From Cyclostephanos tholiformis (taxonomy: Eukaryota > Bacillariophyta > Thalassiosirophyceae > Thalassiosirales > Thalassiosiraceae): a DNA stretch of 17,746 bases. Below, in pieces: positions 1 through 11,149 of the stretch (positions within the stretch are counted from its first letter, which is position 1; every line of letters starts with the position of its first letter). The position numbers and the translations under genes were made by a program. The stretch spans positions 1-17,746 of the forward strand of contig JALLPB010000318.1 of assembly GCA_036939975.1 (NCBI GenBank), written 5' to 3'. Under the pieces are notes generated by a model. That model was not told the origin of the DNA, made no database searches, and saw nothing but the letters and a program-made list of their open reading frames with translations.

Positions 1-600
1 AGGTGGGTCGGTTAGTAGGATATGTAAGTATCCAATGTTTCCTAAATATGTAACAAATGGGGATGAGGATGGGAGAGAGAGAGGAGGTAGGGTGTGGCTC
101 TGGAAAGAAGGAGATAGGGATGCTATTGTGGCGGCAGTGGGTGTCATGGTCATGGTGGGTGAGAACTTGTCCGAAATGCACAAGGCTTGGAAGGCTCATG
201 GCCTTAAGGCTTGGGGGGGGGGACATGGGGATGATGCAATCCCACCATCCATCATACAATGTCAATCATAATGTGAGTGTACAATGGTGAGCATGCTTGA
301 ATCGCAATCATGACGAGGTGGAACAAGCTGTGGACAAAGAGGGAGCAGGGCCTGGAGAGTCAATGGGAGGAATTGACAAGGGAGCTAAGGGGAATGCAGG
401 CAGCAGGGAGGGACCAATGAGGAAAGTACATCTCTTGTGTCAAGCTCTCATGCATTTTGGGGGGGTCGTTTCTGAATTAGGCAAAAAGGTCCTTGAGATA
501 TTTAGGGTGGCCATCCAGACCCAGTGCTACCAAAACAAGACCCCATTCTGGGGTTATTTGGCATATTAGATCATAATCTAATACTTCATAGTTATGAAGA
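1..600. other. No gene recognised; G-rich left flank
   Basis: The + strand is rich in GGG and ATG-like words, and the short reading frames here give low-complexity W/G/M-rich peptides with no recognisable motif. A run of ten G occurs at 213-222. On the minus strand the translation is equally unconvincing. A small perfect hairpin (CATGAGG/CCTCATG) lies just beyond, at about 638-657. I see no promoter, RNA gene or conserved domain. Confidence 0.5.
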
Positions 601-649
601 TATGAAACAATTAAGTTATGCAAAATCACCTAACAGCATGAGGACGATG

Positions 650-1832
650 CCCTCATGTGAGTACAAAAAGGAGAAAGACACTAGAGGTTGGGGTGGGCAT
701 CTGCATTTGAGGTAGCATTCCTGCATTGTTGGGTAGGCCTGCAGCATTGGATGCCCATGCAAAGAGTGCTTTTAGGAGTGCCTTGTTTGCTCCTGGAGGA
801 GCAGGAGGGCTGGTATTTATGATGTTATAGCTCATCTGTTGGTGGTAGAATAATTAAGTTCCATTAACAGGTCCAACAAACTATTTGAGTTGAGGGATTT
901 GTCCTTTTGGGGGGTAGACCATATTCATTTGACATAAGTATTGAGCCAATCATTAGCTCCGGTGATGCATTCGGCATCCCACTCAACGTCAAGGTTGTTG
1001 TCAAACTCTGCTGCTGCATTGGAGGTGACATCCTGATTTTGAGTCATTGGATACTGTGTCAAGGAACCATGGGGCTGGGAGGTATGATGCCAGTCCTTGA
1101 TAGTTCTGTGAAGCGGTTAGAGCTGCAGAGATGGTGAGAGCTTTGAGGTCTGTCTTGTCAAGGCATGTGATGATTGCCTTGTATTGTGGTGTGGCAACAT
1201 TGACATGGTCAATGAGCAAGGTTTCATCAATGGCTGATGAGATCCTTCCATTCTGTGAGTAAGTCTATGCTTGTTGCATCAATGGTAAGTGACACATGTT
1301 TGATTTTGTTTGGCATGCCTTGGGCCCACAATGTCATGTCAACCTTGGTGTTCTTGTTTCCTGCATCATTGTTGGTGCAATTAGTGAAATGGTTTTGCCA
1401 AGAAGTAGATGTCATGGGTATCATTTTTACTTTCTATCCATCGTTGATGGGTGTGGAGTCTCTGCACATGTTGTTAGAGTTGGCAATGGCAAAACAATGA
1501 TGTTGCCTCTCAACTTCTTCTTGTTTTGACATGATGCAAACTGGTCTTCTTGCCGGAGGTTTGGCAGTGGCAGCGCCAAAAAGTCTGTCACTCATTTCCT
1601 TAGCCTTCAGTACATCTAAATGATTAAAAGGTCTTGGTGTTGTTGTCATTTTTGTGTGTACCATAAATATCACATTAGGTATGTATGTTGGTGTTAGTCC
1701 CCGATTAGGAACAAGCTCTGTTTTGGAATGGGGACTCCCCAATTTGGAATTTTTTAGTATCCCTACCCATAACTGTATGGGGAGTCCCCATTTTGAAATG
1801 GGGACTGTGGTTTTGACAAGCCCGTGAGTCAC
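650..1832 (-). pseudogene. Unidentified decayed coding-like region, minus strand
   Basis: Read on the minus strand, 1832-1437 and 1433-1227 are one frame separated by a single TGA (1434-1436). The translation has ordinary amino-acid composition, for example LLTEWKDLISH near 1230-1260. Other frames then carry plausible protein: 1219-1001 (beginning LIDHVNVATPQYK) and 1047-925 (containing NNLDVEWDAEC and GANDWLNTYVK), so at least two frameshifts would be needed to join them. I do not recognise the family and see no zinc knuckle, protease, integrase or reverse transcriptase motif. CpG is rare, as in the retrotransposon further right, which suggests old mobile DNA, but this is inference. It could also be chance open frames in repetitive DNA. 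Confidence 0.3.
1696..1806. repeat. Cluster of GGGGACT/AGTCCCC inverted repeats
   Basis: The 7-mer AGTCCCC or its complement occurs at 1696-1702, 1730-1736, 1734-1740, 1779-1785, 1783-1789 and 1800-1806. Positions 1783-1793 and 1796-1806 form a perfect 11-bp hairpin with a 2-nt loop. Positions 1730-1741 and 1778-1789 are a perfect 12-bp inverted repeat spaced by 36 nt. The cluster lies inside the minus-strand coding-like frame. Confidence 0.75.
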
Positions 1833-1929
1833 TCACCAGAAGATCCCTCTTGCCCCAAATTGAGGCAGCTTCTAGAGTCAACCCAATATCCATGACATAT
1901 TTGCTGCTGTTGCCATATTGGAATTGTGA

Positions 1930-2252
1930 TATTGTACATCATCATGGTGACAACAATGATGACATCATCATCAACAACAATTGTTGTTGTCTTTGTCATC
2001 ATCAATGTGACAGATAGAAAAAGTTGATGACAAATGATGACGATGACAACGACAGGGTGGGGGGGGGCTGACGTGGCAGCAATGTTCCACTACATGCTGT
2101 GTCTGCCCATGAGGTACAGGGATCTTTCCCACGATGCATCTATCACATTCAATGTGTATTGTGATGGCGGATTGCAAGCGGATATGGGGGGAAAAACATG
2201 AATGACTTTGACGTGCACCGATATGATGACAACAATGACAAGAACAACAAGA

Positions 2253-2289
<37 letters not shown>

Positions 2290-2340
2290 AATGAGGGGTG
2301 GGGAGAAAGACATTGTTGTTGTCGTCATTGTCATCTAGAG
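1930..2340. repeat. Low-complexity GAT/AAC-rich DNA with AAT microsatellite
   Basis: The stretch is built from degenerate GATGAC, AACAAC and ATCATC words. It contains the palindrome CAACAACAATTGTTGTTG near 1973-1990, a run of nine G at 2059-2067, and an uninterrupted AAT array at 2255-2288 (eleven units plus one base). Similar GATGACAACAATGAC-like arms lie in opposite orientation on either side of the AAT array (about 2222-2252 and 2309-2334). The Tyr-rich, Ile-rich and Leu-rich minus-strand peptides read from the AAT array are microsatellite translations, not genes. Confidence 0.8.
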
Positions 2341-2639
2341 TTTGGGGCAAACTGAGATCCAGATTGGTATTGCTGTGACTCTATCCCAACTTGCATGCCA
2401 ATGGCGAGATGGGATATAAATCAACATCAATGTCATTCAATGTAGATGTTGGTGGTGGAGGCAAAGGGGGAAGGGGACAAGCACGAGGACAGGGTGGGGG
2501 GACTGAGTTGTTCCTTGATGGCAATGCCACACCCAGAGTTGATGGAGGGGGATTATTCTAAGTGGAAGGCATTGCTGATACTGATGAGCTCAATTAAATC
2601 AAGTTGTCGACATCTGGGATTGCCCATCAGAAACTGATC

Positions 2640-4138
2640 CCAAGATGAATTTTATGGGGCATGAAATCCTGGTACTGCAATGCCCCTAGGTTAGCTCATT
2701 TTACAAGTTTTTCTAGGTGATAATAATGTTTTTTTAACTATTAATTCAGCATATCTAAGTAATTTGCTCAAATTTTGTATTAATTCCTATCTATGTAGAA
2801 AGGAGAGGTGACAATATCATACTGGCCCATACATATGTAGAGAGGTAAAAAGCCATTTTTTGTTTCGGATGGTGCAAAGCTTAATTGTTTCTCACAATTT
2901 TCAAGTGAGAAACAATTATGCTTTACACCCATCCAAACCAACTCAGATGGTGTGACTTCACTACACTTAACAGTTTTTATTTTCATAAGCATTTATTTTA
3001 CTCTATCTAAACTACTACTCTACGATAATACTACGATACTTACCACCAAGAACCCTCCTTCCTAAAAACATGTGCATCCTGGCAACCCCCCCCCCCAGCC
3101 AAAACCAAGCTGAAACTAGATGACGAGGAATAGGCAAAAAAATATTGCCGGATAGCTTGGGTTAGTGCACATCATTACGATGCAGCAGCGGCAAAAATGC
3201 ATAAGAATTACCTTTAAAAGAGTGCATCACACCGCCTCCTGTAGAAAATAGTCAATAAAATAAAGAAAAATAGTTAGTTAGTCAAAAAAATTACATCAAC
3301 ATGTCGCGACAATTGAGATCGATCAAGCGACATATGGCAATTGAACTCACCTTAAAAATTGGAGCCGATGGAGGGCGGCGGGCCAGGGGGACCATGGTGG
3401 TCATAATTTCTTTTGTGACTTGGGTGTTTTTTAGTGTGGGAGTGGCGGTTGGTTGATGAGAGTCTGCCGTTGGTCTCAGTGATTTAAAAAAAATCTACAT
3501 ACATAGGGTTTAATGTATATGTAGATTCCAAATTTATTCCTTCAATTTCACTCCTACATACTTTAAAAAAGTCTGCATTTTCCCCATTGGTTTCTAAGAA
3601 GCAATTTGATTCAATTAGACAAGAATTGCCGATGTTATTAGATTTTTATCAGCTATGTGCATAGGACTACAGTAGGTGAAAAAAGAAAAAGGTAGAAGAA
3701 AAGTGAATTGAAAACTAATATTTTCTTTATTTTCACATATCACAACTCATAGACAAGGGATTTCTCTTCTGGGACATAAAGTTGTTGCAAAATAAGAAAA
3801 ATTAAAATGTATTTCCAATTCTACACAATATTCAGGTAATATATATACATATAAAGGAGAAAAGTGACATATAAGTTTGTTTAAAGGATTTTTGTCCCAT
3901 TTATTGAAATTCCAAGATAATATGGGGCATGGTTCTGTTTCTGATGATGGCTGCTGCCCTTTGCCAATATCTCCTCAATGATCACATTTGCCAAGGAATG
4001 ATGGTTGGCTGGATGCACTGCCCAGGCACAAAAATGGGTGGCCACCCAAACCATCTTCATATCCAGCTTGCCCACCAGACTTTGCACTTTTCCAGGTTTT
4101 GGCCAAGTCAAAACATGAATTTTCAAAAAATATGTTGA
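2640..4138. other. AT-rich intergenic DNA, no gene supported
   Basis: Most of this 1.5-kb stretch is AT-rich and full of stops in all frames. It contains a long hairpin (2866-2936, listed separately), an 11-C run at 3086-3096, and an imperfect hairpin at about 3491-3530 with AATCTACATA-type arms. A minus-strand open frame of 122 codons (4249-3881) has no recognisable domain and overlaps the start of the retrotransposon ORF1 frame on the other strand; I do not call it a gene. The 11-mer TATGGGGCATG occurs at 2652-2662 and again at 3921-3931, possibly by chance. Confidence 0.5.
2866..2936. repeat. Long imperfect hairpin
   Basis: Positions 2882-2895 and 2905-2918 are perfect 14-bp inverted arms (TAATTGTTTCTCAC and its complement) around a 9-nt loop. 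Outward, the pairing continues with few mismatches through GGTGCAAAGC on the left and GCTTTACACC on the right, then weakly through GTTTCGGATGG and CCATCCAAACC, giving arms of about 30-34 nt. Such a compact palindrome in AT-rich DNA could be a folded-back miniature transposon or the core of one. No flanking target duplication was identified. Confidence 0.7.
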
Positions 4139-7100
4139 CTTGTATACTACATCTATGCTGCTGGAATCCATAGCTTGCAACTGGATTTGACCTTTAACAA
4201 GGGATACAGATTGCCCGCCATTGCTCCTTCCTCTGCCAATTAGACACATTACTCAGTCCTCACTGCTGCATCCATTTGGCTTCATGACATATATTTGAAC
4301 GTCTCTTCTCTGCAAATCAGAGTCCGCAATGTGGAAGTCCAGTCACATTTGGATGCACAAGAATGGAATGAAATCTCCAAATAATTCTGCTACAAATTTA
4401 CACTACACTTCTGCACCAATGACTTCAACCACAACCTCCCCTCAGACTTCTCAGGTTTCAGCTTTCAGGGATTGTTTCCTCAAGCAGACAGCATGCCATG
4501 GTTGGCAGCCCACATTCCCATTTTGGACCCTCAGGTCTGGTCCCAGGCCTGGCCTTCACCTTCCTTTTGACATATCTTGATTTCCCTAGAAGAAGCCTGG
4601 CATTTGCCATACATTATACGTCAGTCATCAGGTTTCGGCACCTAATAGTTCCAGCCCTCAATTCTTCCTCAACATACACATCAATGTCCAAAGAAAATCC
4701 TGACACACAAGATGACACACACTCCACTCCGCACCTCAACCACACTCCAAACCACTACCCAATTGACAGCAACATCATGTTGGGACTGGACTATCTCCCT
4801 CATAAAACATCCAAAATCTGGATCAACCCAAGCTTCCTCCCCAATCCAGCCTCCTCCCTCTACACTACCTCCATGGCTAAACTTTGATCCAAACCACCCT
4901 GCAAATCTCCACCTGAGCTTGTTCTACCAGCTCTTGCTCCCTACTCTCCTCTAGGACACCCCTCAACGCCACTCCCACCCCCGCTCCCACCCTCGAAACC
5001 GACATCTTTCCTCCTCTTGTCCTTCTCCCCTCACGTACTACCAACACTCCACATAACAAACTCACCCACCACATGCCTGTCCCTACTCTTGCTGCTCCTC
5101 CCACTCCAAACATCCTTACCCCTCTTGATATTCTTCCCCCTGACAAAGGCACCAACCCCCTCCACCAAGATGGTCACGAGTTTAACACTTATGCTACCGC
5201 TTCTGTGGCATGTAGAATTTCTAACGAGGCCACACTCCAAGCTAGCAACAGGGCTCGGATGCTTGCTGACCTGGAGGAAGCATGCTGCCAATGAGTTCAT
5301 TTTCAGGATGTTGAAGCCCGACTCCATTTATAAAAAATGGCAAGGACAAGATCAAGGAGCAATTGCTCACAGCACTGGCATCCACTGTCAACATCCTATC
5401 CCAGAATGTCCCTGGGGTTTTGATACACTGCATTCAACAGGGCATCAAACTTCCCCCCCTAGCCTCTGTCTCCTCAAGTGACTTCCCCACCTCTGGGATG
5501 ATGGCTCGTAACTACATGTACATCCAGAACCCATGGTCACTACAGCCTGGGACCCAGAATAAACTGAAACTCCAGGCAGCTAAGGTTGGAAAGGATGGCC
5601 GACAATTGTATGATGAGAACCACGGATAAGATGGACCAGACCACATTAATTCTGTATTATGGATAACATGTGATGCAAACATGAAGGACTCGATTGACAA
5701 CCTCCAAATGGAACTTGAGGGCAAGGGCGAGCAACTCCAGATTAGGTGGAAACCTGCCCAGAAAAAGAACACCCAAAACCAAATAGAGATATATGGCATC
5801 CCCCCTGAATTTGATTCAGTAGGAATTATGCATGAACTTCTACATGGATTAAAAAAAAGGAAGAAGGAATAAGCAATGGATAGCATCTTACCCCCGAGGA
5901 TCTTGAGCTTCAACTTTTTAATGGCTACTACAAGCAAACCACTCCCCGAAACCTCCAACACATTCTGAAGGATTGGAGAACTCCTGAAACAAAAATAAGG
6001 AGTTCACCCAGAATGGATGCCGGATATTCCATTTGGAGTATGACCCATCTGACAACCCAAGGATGGAGATGGTTTGGTCACACTTCATTGAATCAGGATG
6101 GTGTGAACTCATTTTAGGCTGATGCGCAAAAGTATATGTATTACCAGCCCTGGGCAAGCAATCTCCATCCACAATCACACTGATCCTCAGATACATGAAC
6201 TTCCAAATCTGGTATACCTCAGCTTCATGCATTCATAGCCACTCAACTCTTATGAACCTAGACAAATGGACAGAGGTGACAATGGATGACTGCAAGGTCC
6301 TCCCCCCAAGAAAGTTTACAACTATGTGCCATGAGTACACGGATCTTTGAACACCAGAGGGCCTAGAAGTTTTCTACACTCTTTTCCCTCATGGGGTCTC
6401 AATTGATCAAGAATCTTTGATAGACTTTCTATACCTGAAAAGAAATCACATGGCCAAGGACATTTCCCTCAAGATCCAGGTTTGCCCTTCTGCATGGTGG
6501 TGGCACTTATTTTGGCAAGTCCACAGATACACTGAGTGTACAACTTGAAGCCTAATGAATTGTTTTGATTATGAAGCAGCTCAGCTTGCTGACCAGTCAT
6601 CATTTGATGTAACTACTTGGGTCGTCACAACTCGGTTTGCAAATTCTGATGACTTCCTGGAAATGGTCGAGGCTGAGCTAGGATTTGATGACAGGGACAG
6701 CATTGATGGAACCTCAGCAGGTCAAGAAGGCAGGCATGAGTCAGTGGTAGATATTTTTGTTGATGCCAAGGCTTCACATGCATCACCACTAAATGACCCC
6801 GATATGGACCTTGCGGCAAATTCACATAGCGCCAAGTCACGCCGAACTAATTTTTCATGTTCAACCGGAAACTCAATGAATCAATTGGTCAATACAAAGC
6901 AATATGCCCTAACCCATAAGACTAGGGCCCTTGACCTTGCAACAAATGAATGAAAGAAGTCAGCTGATCTGATTCATATGAATCATGAAATGACACAATG
7001 GATCGGAGAACTTGAGGCTCAGTTCGCGGAAACTCCCACTGCCTCTAGGGGTAGGAATACCAATGCCCCACCCCCTGCCTCTCCCCCTCCACCCTCATGT

Positions 7101-7278
7101 TCTGATTGAAGAAGTTCACAATAGCAGTGACTCCAAAGAGGTATTTAGTGTTGAGCCAGCAGCTAATATTCTACCTCCACAACATAAAGGTGTCAACCTT
7201 GTAATGCTCCGACCATCCAAGACCATCCCCCCTGCCACAGTCACAAAGAAGGAGAAGTTCTTGGATGGTCCCATTTAA
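4139..7278 (+). pseudogene. Retrotransposon ORF1 remnant (probable RNA-binding/structural protein)
   Basis: Coherent protein can be followed through several frames. 4139-4570 is one frame with stops at 4241 and 4382 and contains FNHNLPSDFSGFSF. About 4684-4887 reads LGLDYLPHKTSKIWINPSF. 5073-5294 is proline-rich, then helical (SNEATLQASNRARMLADLEE). 5321-5872 is one frame with a TAA at 5627 and includes IEIYGIPPEFD near 5790. 6015-7110 is one frame with TGA stops at 6120, 6348, 6546 and 6951; it contains LEYDPSDNP and PPRKFTTMCHEYTDL and ends in a proline-rich tail. The final block, to 7278, is in another frame. ORF1 proteins of LINEs normally bind element RNA, but I see no classical zinc knuckle or RRM, so that role is inferred from position. 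The IYGIPPEFD and PPRKFTT blocks match what I remember of ORF1 proteins in diatom elements. It is non-functional. Confidence 0.65.
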
Positions 7279-7937
7279 TTGTTGAAAACCACTCCTCTAA
7301 TGCCGGTGGGATTAGAGGGAGGGGAAGAAGCACCACCGAGGAGGATAACAGGTTAATGCACGACTTTACATCAAATTATTATCACAGTGGGACCAATGCT
7401 TTGGCCACTGACTCAATACCCCAACTCCAACACACACAAACTGTGACTAGTCGCTTTGGGGCCATAGGAGGCAACAGCAACTATTCATACTTCCATGAAC
7501 AGCGGGTAGGCCCAATCGCCCATACATCGCCTTGGGATGAGGACCAGGCGCTACAATCATTTCAAGGACAGTATTGCCGCTTTGACTGCGGCATACGTGA
7601 CCACCTAAATCCTAAAAACAGCACTACACCTCGTCCTTCCCATCGATGCACCCAGAGCTGCAAGCCCTCCCTCTGTGCCAGAAGGTATTCAGAAATCCAC
7701 AGTTCCACTTGGCACTTCAACAGGGGCACCAAATTCTTTCTTGCCCGCCATCGCCCAACTAACCAAGAACTCTCTTTGATGGCAATGAGAAAATCAAGAC
7801 AAACCTGGCAGAAAGAGAGAAACTGTTTTCTGGCAACTGCACACCAGCTGGCTCAGGCAGAGAGCCTTGCCCTGCAGATGTGAAACACAGGTAGTCTGGC
7901 ACCAGGTCCTTCAATCAAAAAAATTCATAACCTATTT
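7279..7937 (+). pseudogene. ORF1-pol junction and linker, frameshifted
   Basis: An 8-bp hairpin (CCTCTAAT at 7294-7301, ATTAGAGG at 7311-7318) lies between ORF1 and the next open frame. The frame at 7356-7883 is open for 175 codons, but its translation is not convincing throughout. From about 7553 a second frame reads more like protein (SIAALTAAYVTT, then a Pro/Ser/Thr-rich stretch and LPAIAQLTKN). This looks like the low-conservation N-terminal part of pol or the end of ORF1. The N-terminal endonuclease motifs (a beta strand ending in Asn, then a Glu-containing TE motif) should lie just before 7938 and were not found in any frame. Confidence 0.4.
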
Positions 7938-8550
7938 GGGGCTGGCACAGACATGCAAAGCATTGTTGCTCACAGCATCAATGAGCAGATGCGCCCTAAT
8001 CAATTTGGGGGTTGCGCAATGATGGCAATGAGCTCCATTTTGCACAAAGTAATAGACATCGGCATTGATACCACTGGTCTAGGGCAGTGGTGTTCTTGGA
8101 TGTTATTTGGATCCGGTAGAAAGAGGACACGCATCATCATGACATATCAACCTAGCAATTCAGGTCGCTCTGCAGGAACCACAGTCAAGGACCAGCAAGC
8201 CCAGTACTTCCAGTCCCTTGGAGATGCCCATTTACCACAAACCATCTTTTTTGAGCAACTAGTTTCACAGCTTGCACTTTGGAAATCAAGCAACAATCAT
8301 ATAATATTATTGGGGGATTTCAATGAGCCCGGACCTCAACTTTTCAGAAATGTGCCAATTACACACTGGACACCCACTCCCCCTGACCTTCAAGACTGGG
8401 AGCACACCTATTGATAGCATTTCTGCTACTCCTGGTATCAGGACAGTCAATTTCTCCCTCCTACCCCATTTTGATAGAGTTGGAGACCACCAATGCTTCA
8501 TGCTCGACTTCTCATCCAAATCCGTGATTGGTACAGACTTCCCTGACATC
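7938..8550 (+). pseudogene. APE-type endonuclease domain, N-terminally truncated
   Basis: This domain nicks the chromosomal target to prime reverse transcription in APE-type LINEs. The frame from 7938 reads through QFGGCAMMAM, a tryptophan-rich GQWCSWMLFG segment, TRIIMTYQPSN and finally ILLGDFNEP (GDFNE at 8313-8327), the conserved Asp/Asn metal-site strand. At about 8325 the protein continues in the next frame (+1), giving GSTPIDSISATPGI and VGDHQCFMLDF. The GDH at 8482-8490 replaces the usual SDH and supplies the catalytic histidine. The N-terminal half, with the first Asn and the catalytic Glu, is absent. The truncation and frameshift mean it cannot be active. Confidence 0.75.
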
Positions 8551-9219
8551 ATAAAATGTTCTGCTTGGAAGTTTCACTGCACATCAAAAAGAATGGTCAA
8601 CTTGTACATCTCAGAATTAACGGCTAAATGCGACAAGCATAATATGTTTCGACGGATGGACAACATTCTCCGCCTCACCGATTATATGGACGTTGAAGAC
8701 TTTACCATCCTAATGAACTCATGGGGCATTGAATTCATGGAATTGATGCTCCACTCAGAAAAGGAAGTAAGCAAATTCTTAATGGGACATATTGAATGGA
8801 GCCCTACTATAGGGACTTGGCTATCTCAACGATGGCTCCTAAAATGGATTCGAAAATGGATAGAAGTGCATGGAGTTCCTGACCCCAGGAATATGTTTCA
8901 AGAGTCCTTGAGATTGAATATTCCTGATCCCCGCAGCATGAACTACAAGACATTGTGCACCCATATTCTAGTTGCAAATAATGAAATATGGAGTCTTGCA
9001 AAAGATGCTCCAGTCTGCAAGCAGCACCTCTAGAACCTCATCAATGAAGCAGCAGTGGACAATGACTCAAAACAAGCACAGGAAATAATGGAAATACTTC
9101 ATTGAGAAGCACAGAAGAAATCATGGTGGAGAATTAATTACTCAACTTGCCCCCCCCCCCGGCAGTGCCCCAACTTCCATCCAGGTAGAAACACTGATCA
9201 GCCTGACGGCATATCACAC
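8551..9219 (+). pseudogene. Endonuclease-RT linker of pol
   Basis: The frame used by the endonuclease C-terminus stays open to a TAG at 9031-9033. It then continues in frame to a TGA just after ILH near 9100. The translation is helical and Trp/Met-rich (SQRWLLKWIRKWIEVHGVPD, then EAQKKSWWRINYS), as expected for the region between nuclease and fingers. An 11-C run at 9150-9160 lies in the linker, and the reading frame changes near it. Confidence 0.6.
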
Positions 9220-11149
9220 CGAGGAATAGATATTTAATCATTCCACAGAGCACATATCTGCTCGGTTTCACTATGCCTACTCCACTCCCATATATGGATC
9301 AACCCTCCTTGAAGAGATTGGCCCCCTTGGGGATACAGATCAAGCTTCTGAAATACTGGATAGGACTTATGTATTCCCTCTTGACACAGATAAGTGGACT
9401 ATAAAGTTTCTACAAAAGGATGACAAAAAAATTAACACCAAAATATCCATTTCAGAATTCCAGTGGTACTGGCAGCATGCAGATGAAACCTTCCTCATAT
9501 AGTGGGGGGCACTTTGGGCATTTTAAGGCAGTGAGCATCAATAAAGATTTATCTGCTCTGCATTCTGCCAAGTTGACCACCTGCAGATGAAAGGGCATAG
9601 TTCTTTCTAGATGGATAGTGGGTTTGACAGTACTCCTGTATAAAATGCGAGGAAATAATAGAATCAACAAGGCATGGAATAGTCCTCCTCAAATGTGACT
9701 ATAACTGGTATATGAAAATCGTATTTGCTCACCAAATGCTAAAATCTGCACAGGACAAAGAGCAAGTTCCAATCGAATGCTTTGCAAAGAAAGGCAGCAA
9801 TTGAATCAATGCAGTTATGACAAAAATTATGTTTTGTGATGAAAAATGCACACATTATCACCCAACATGCATCATTGGAAATGATTTTTTGGACTGCTAT
9901 GATAGATAGGATCATGCATCCCCCAGCAAGTATAGCCCTCCATAGTTTTGGGGTTCCACTTCCAGCAATACTTGTTTTTCAAATTGCCATGCAGACAATG
10001 CTTTTCTTTCTTCGAACTGGATTTGGCGAGTCAAAAAGATCAGATGGTGGCTACCTTGAAGACCCCACACTTGGATTAGGCTAAGGTAATGCAGCTGTAG
10101 GCCCCGGCTTCTTAGCAATCAGCTCTTTGATAGTGAGTTCATACCTCCAAGAGGGTCATGGCACACAAACAGTGACAAGCATAGCTTTTCGAAAAAATGC
10201 TCCTTGCTGCAGTTATATATATTGATGATGCCAACAACAAGCATATGACTCCCAAAGTCATGGCTTCACCAACAGAATTAATTCAACATTCCCAACAAGC
10301 CGCAAATGCTTGGGGTGGTTTGGCGATTGCAACAGGCAATTCAATGAAGCCAGAGAAATGCTTTGCTTATTTTCTGACATATCATGTGAACAATGGTCGA
10401 CACATCATGGGGGCTATAGGTGACCTCCTTGAACCTTCCACCAAGATCCTGCAGAAGGACTCCTCCCCTCTGCCAGCACATATAACCATCCCCCTCCTGG
10501 ATGACCCCTCCTCTCCTATACCCTCTCTACCTCCTCAAACTGCATCATTGATGCTTGGAATATGGTTTCGACCTGCATCAAGAGGAATCACCAAAATGGG
10601 CAAAAATGGGATGCTTTGGACGGACCATTTGAGCTCTCAACCACTACCTCATGCTGCCACTTGGATGAGTTTCTCATTACAGCTATACCCAGGAATGGCA
10701 TGGGGGATAGCTATGGCTGTACTTTCCCCACAAGAACTCTACCTTGCAACATCTTTAAATGCCTTCCTTATCTTGGCATACAATGCCACATCGAAATCCC
10801 CTGGTGAACTCTCCTGGAGTCATATCAAGGTATTGGTCTCCCAAACTTTTCCCTGGTATCACTTTCTTCAAAGCTACAGCTGATACATGCCTCTATGTCC
10901 CTCCAAATGGGCAATGCATCATTTCTGATGGACATCAGAATGTATGGAAACCCACTTGCATTGGATTATAATCGCTTCTCTCCTTTAGCTACAAATGGCA
11001 CATGGTTCAAGAATGTGTGGGAGCTCTTACATGAATACAAAACACATGCTACTTTTGGAAAAGAGATGCAGCTTCTGCCGGTAAGAGTAGGGGATAAATC
11101 AATCATGGAAGAGTTGTTTTCAAAATATTATAGTGGACAAGAAGTATAA
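9220..11149 (+). pseudogene. Reverse transcriptase domain of pol, frameshifted
   Basis: It would copy the element RNA into DNA at the nicked target. Blocks visible in order: ISARFHYAYSTPIYGS (about 9255-9303); SGGHFGHFKAV (near 9505-9535); LSRWIVGLTVLLYK (about 9600-9645); KIMFCDEK (about 9822-9845); NDFLDCYDR (9880-9906), the motif A aspartate region; LG-stop-GNAA around 10082, where the TAA replaces the Gln expected of motif B; YIDD (10218-10229), the catalytic pair of motif C; and ATGNSMKPEKC, the thumb-side block typical of this family. The C-terminal part reads LPYLGIQCHIEIPW, then a TGA at 10805-10807, then LLESYQGIGLPNFSL. Frameshifts lie near 9490, 9685, 9906, in the A6 run at 10191-10196, and near 10745. 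It is inactive, but most conserved blocks survive. Confidence 0.82.

Noticed and set aside
600..660. LLGDF on the minus strand as a second endonuclease motif
   Set aside because: It lacks the following Asn and any supporting nuclease blocks around it; a five-residue match is not enough.
1971..2350. Minus-strand open frames with poly-Tyr, poly-Ile and poly-Leu runs
   Set aside because: They are the three frames of the AAT microsatellite at 2255-2288, not proteins.
3881..4249. A 122-codon minus-strand gene
   Set aside because: No domain is visible, CpG-poor DNA inflates open frames, and the opposite strand from 4139 reads coherently into the retrotransposon ORF1.
4877..5327. Minus-strand Gly/Val/Arg-rich open frames
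   Set aside because: They are shadows of the proline/serine-rich part of ORF1 on the + strand.
6015..7110. TGA might be reassigned as a sense codon, since this ORF1 block is interrupted only by TGA
   Set aside because: OSCP ends in TGA exactly at the family's normal C-terminus, other retrotransposon stops are TAA or TAG, and frameshifts are common. Decay of CGA codons is a simpler explanation.
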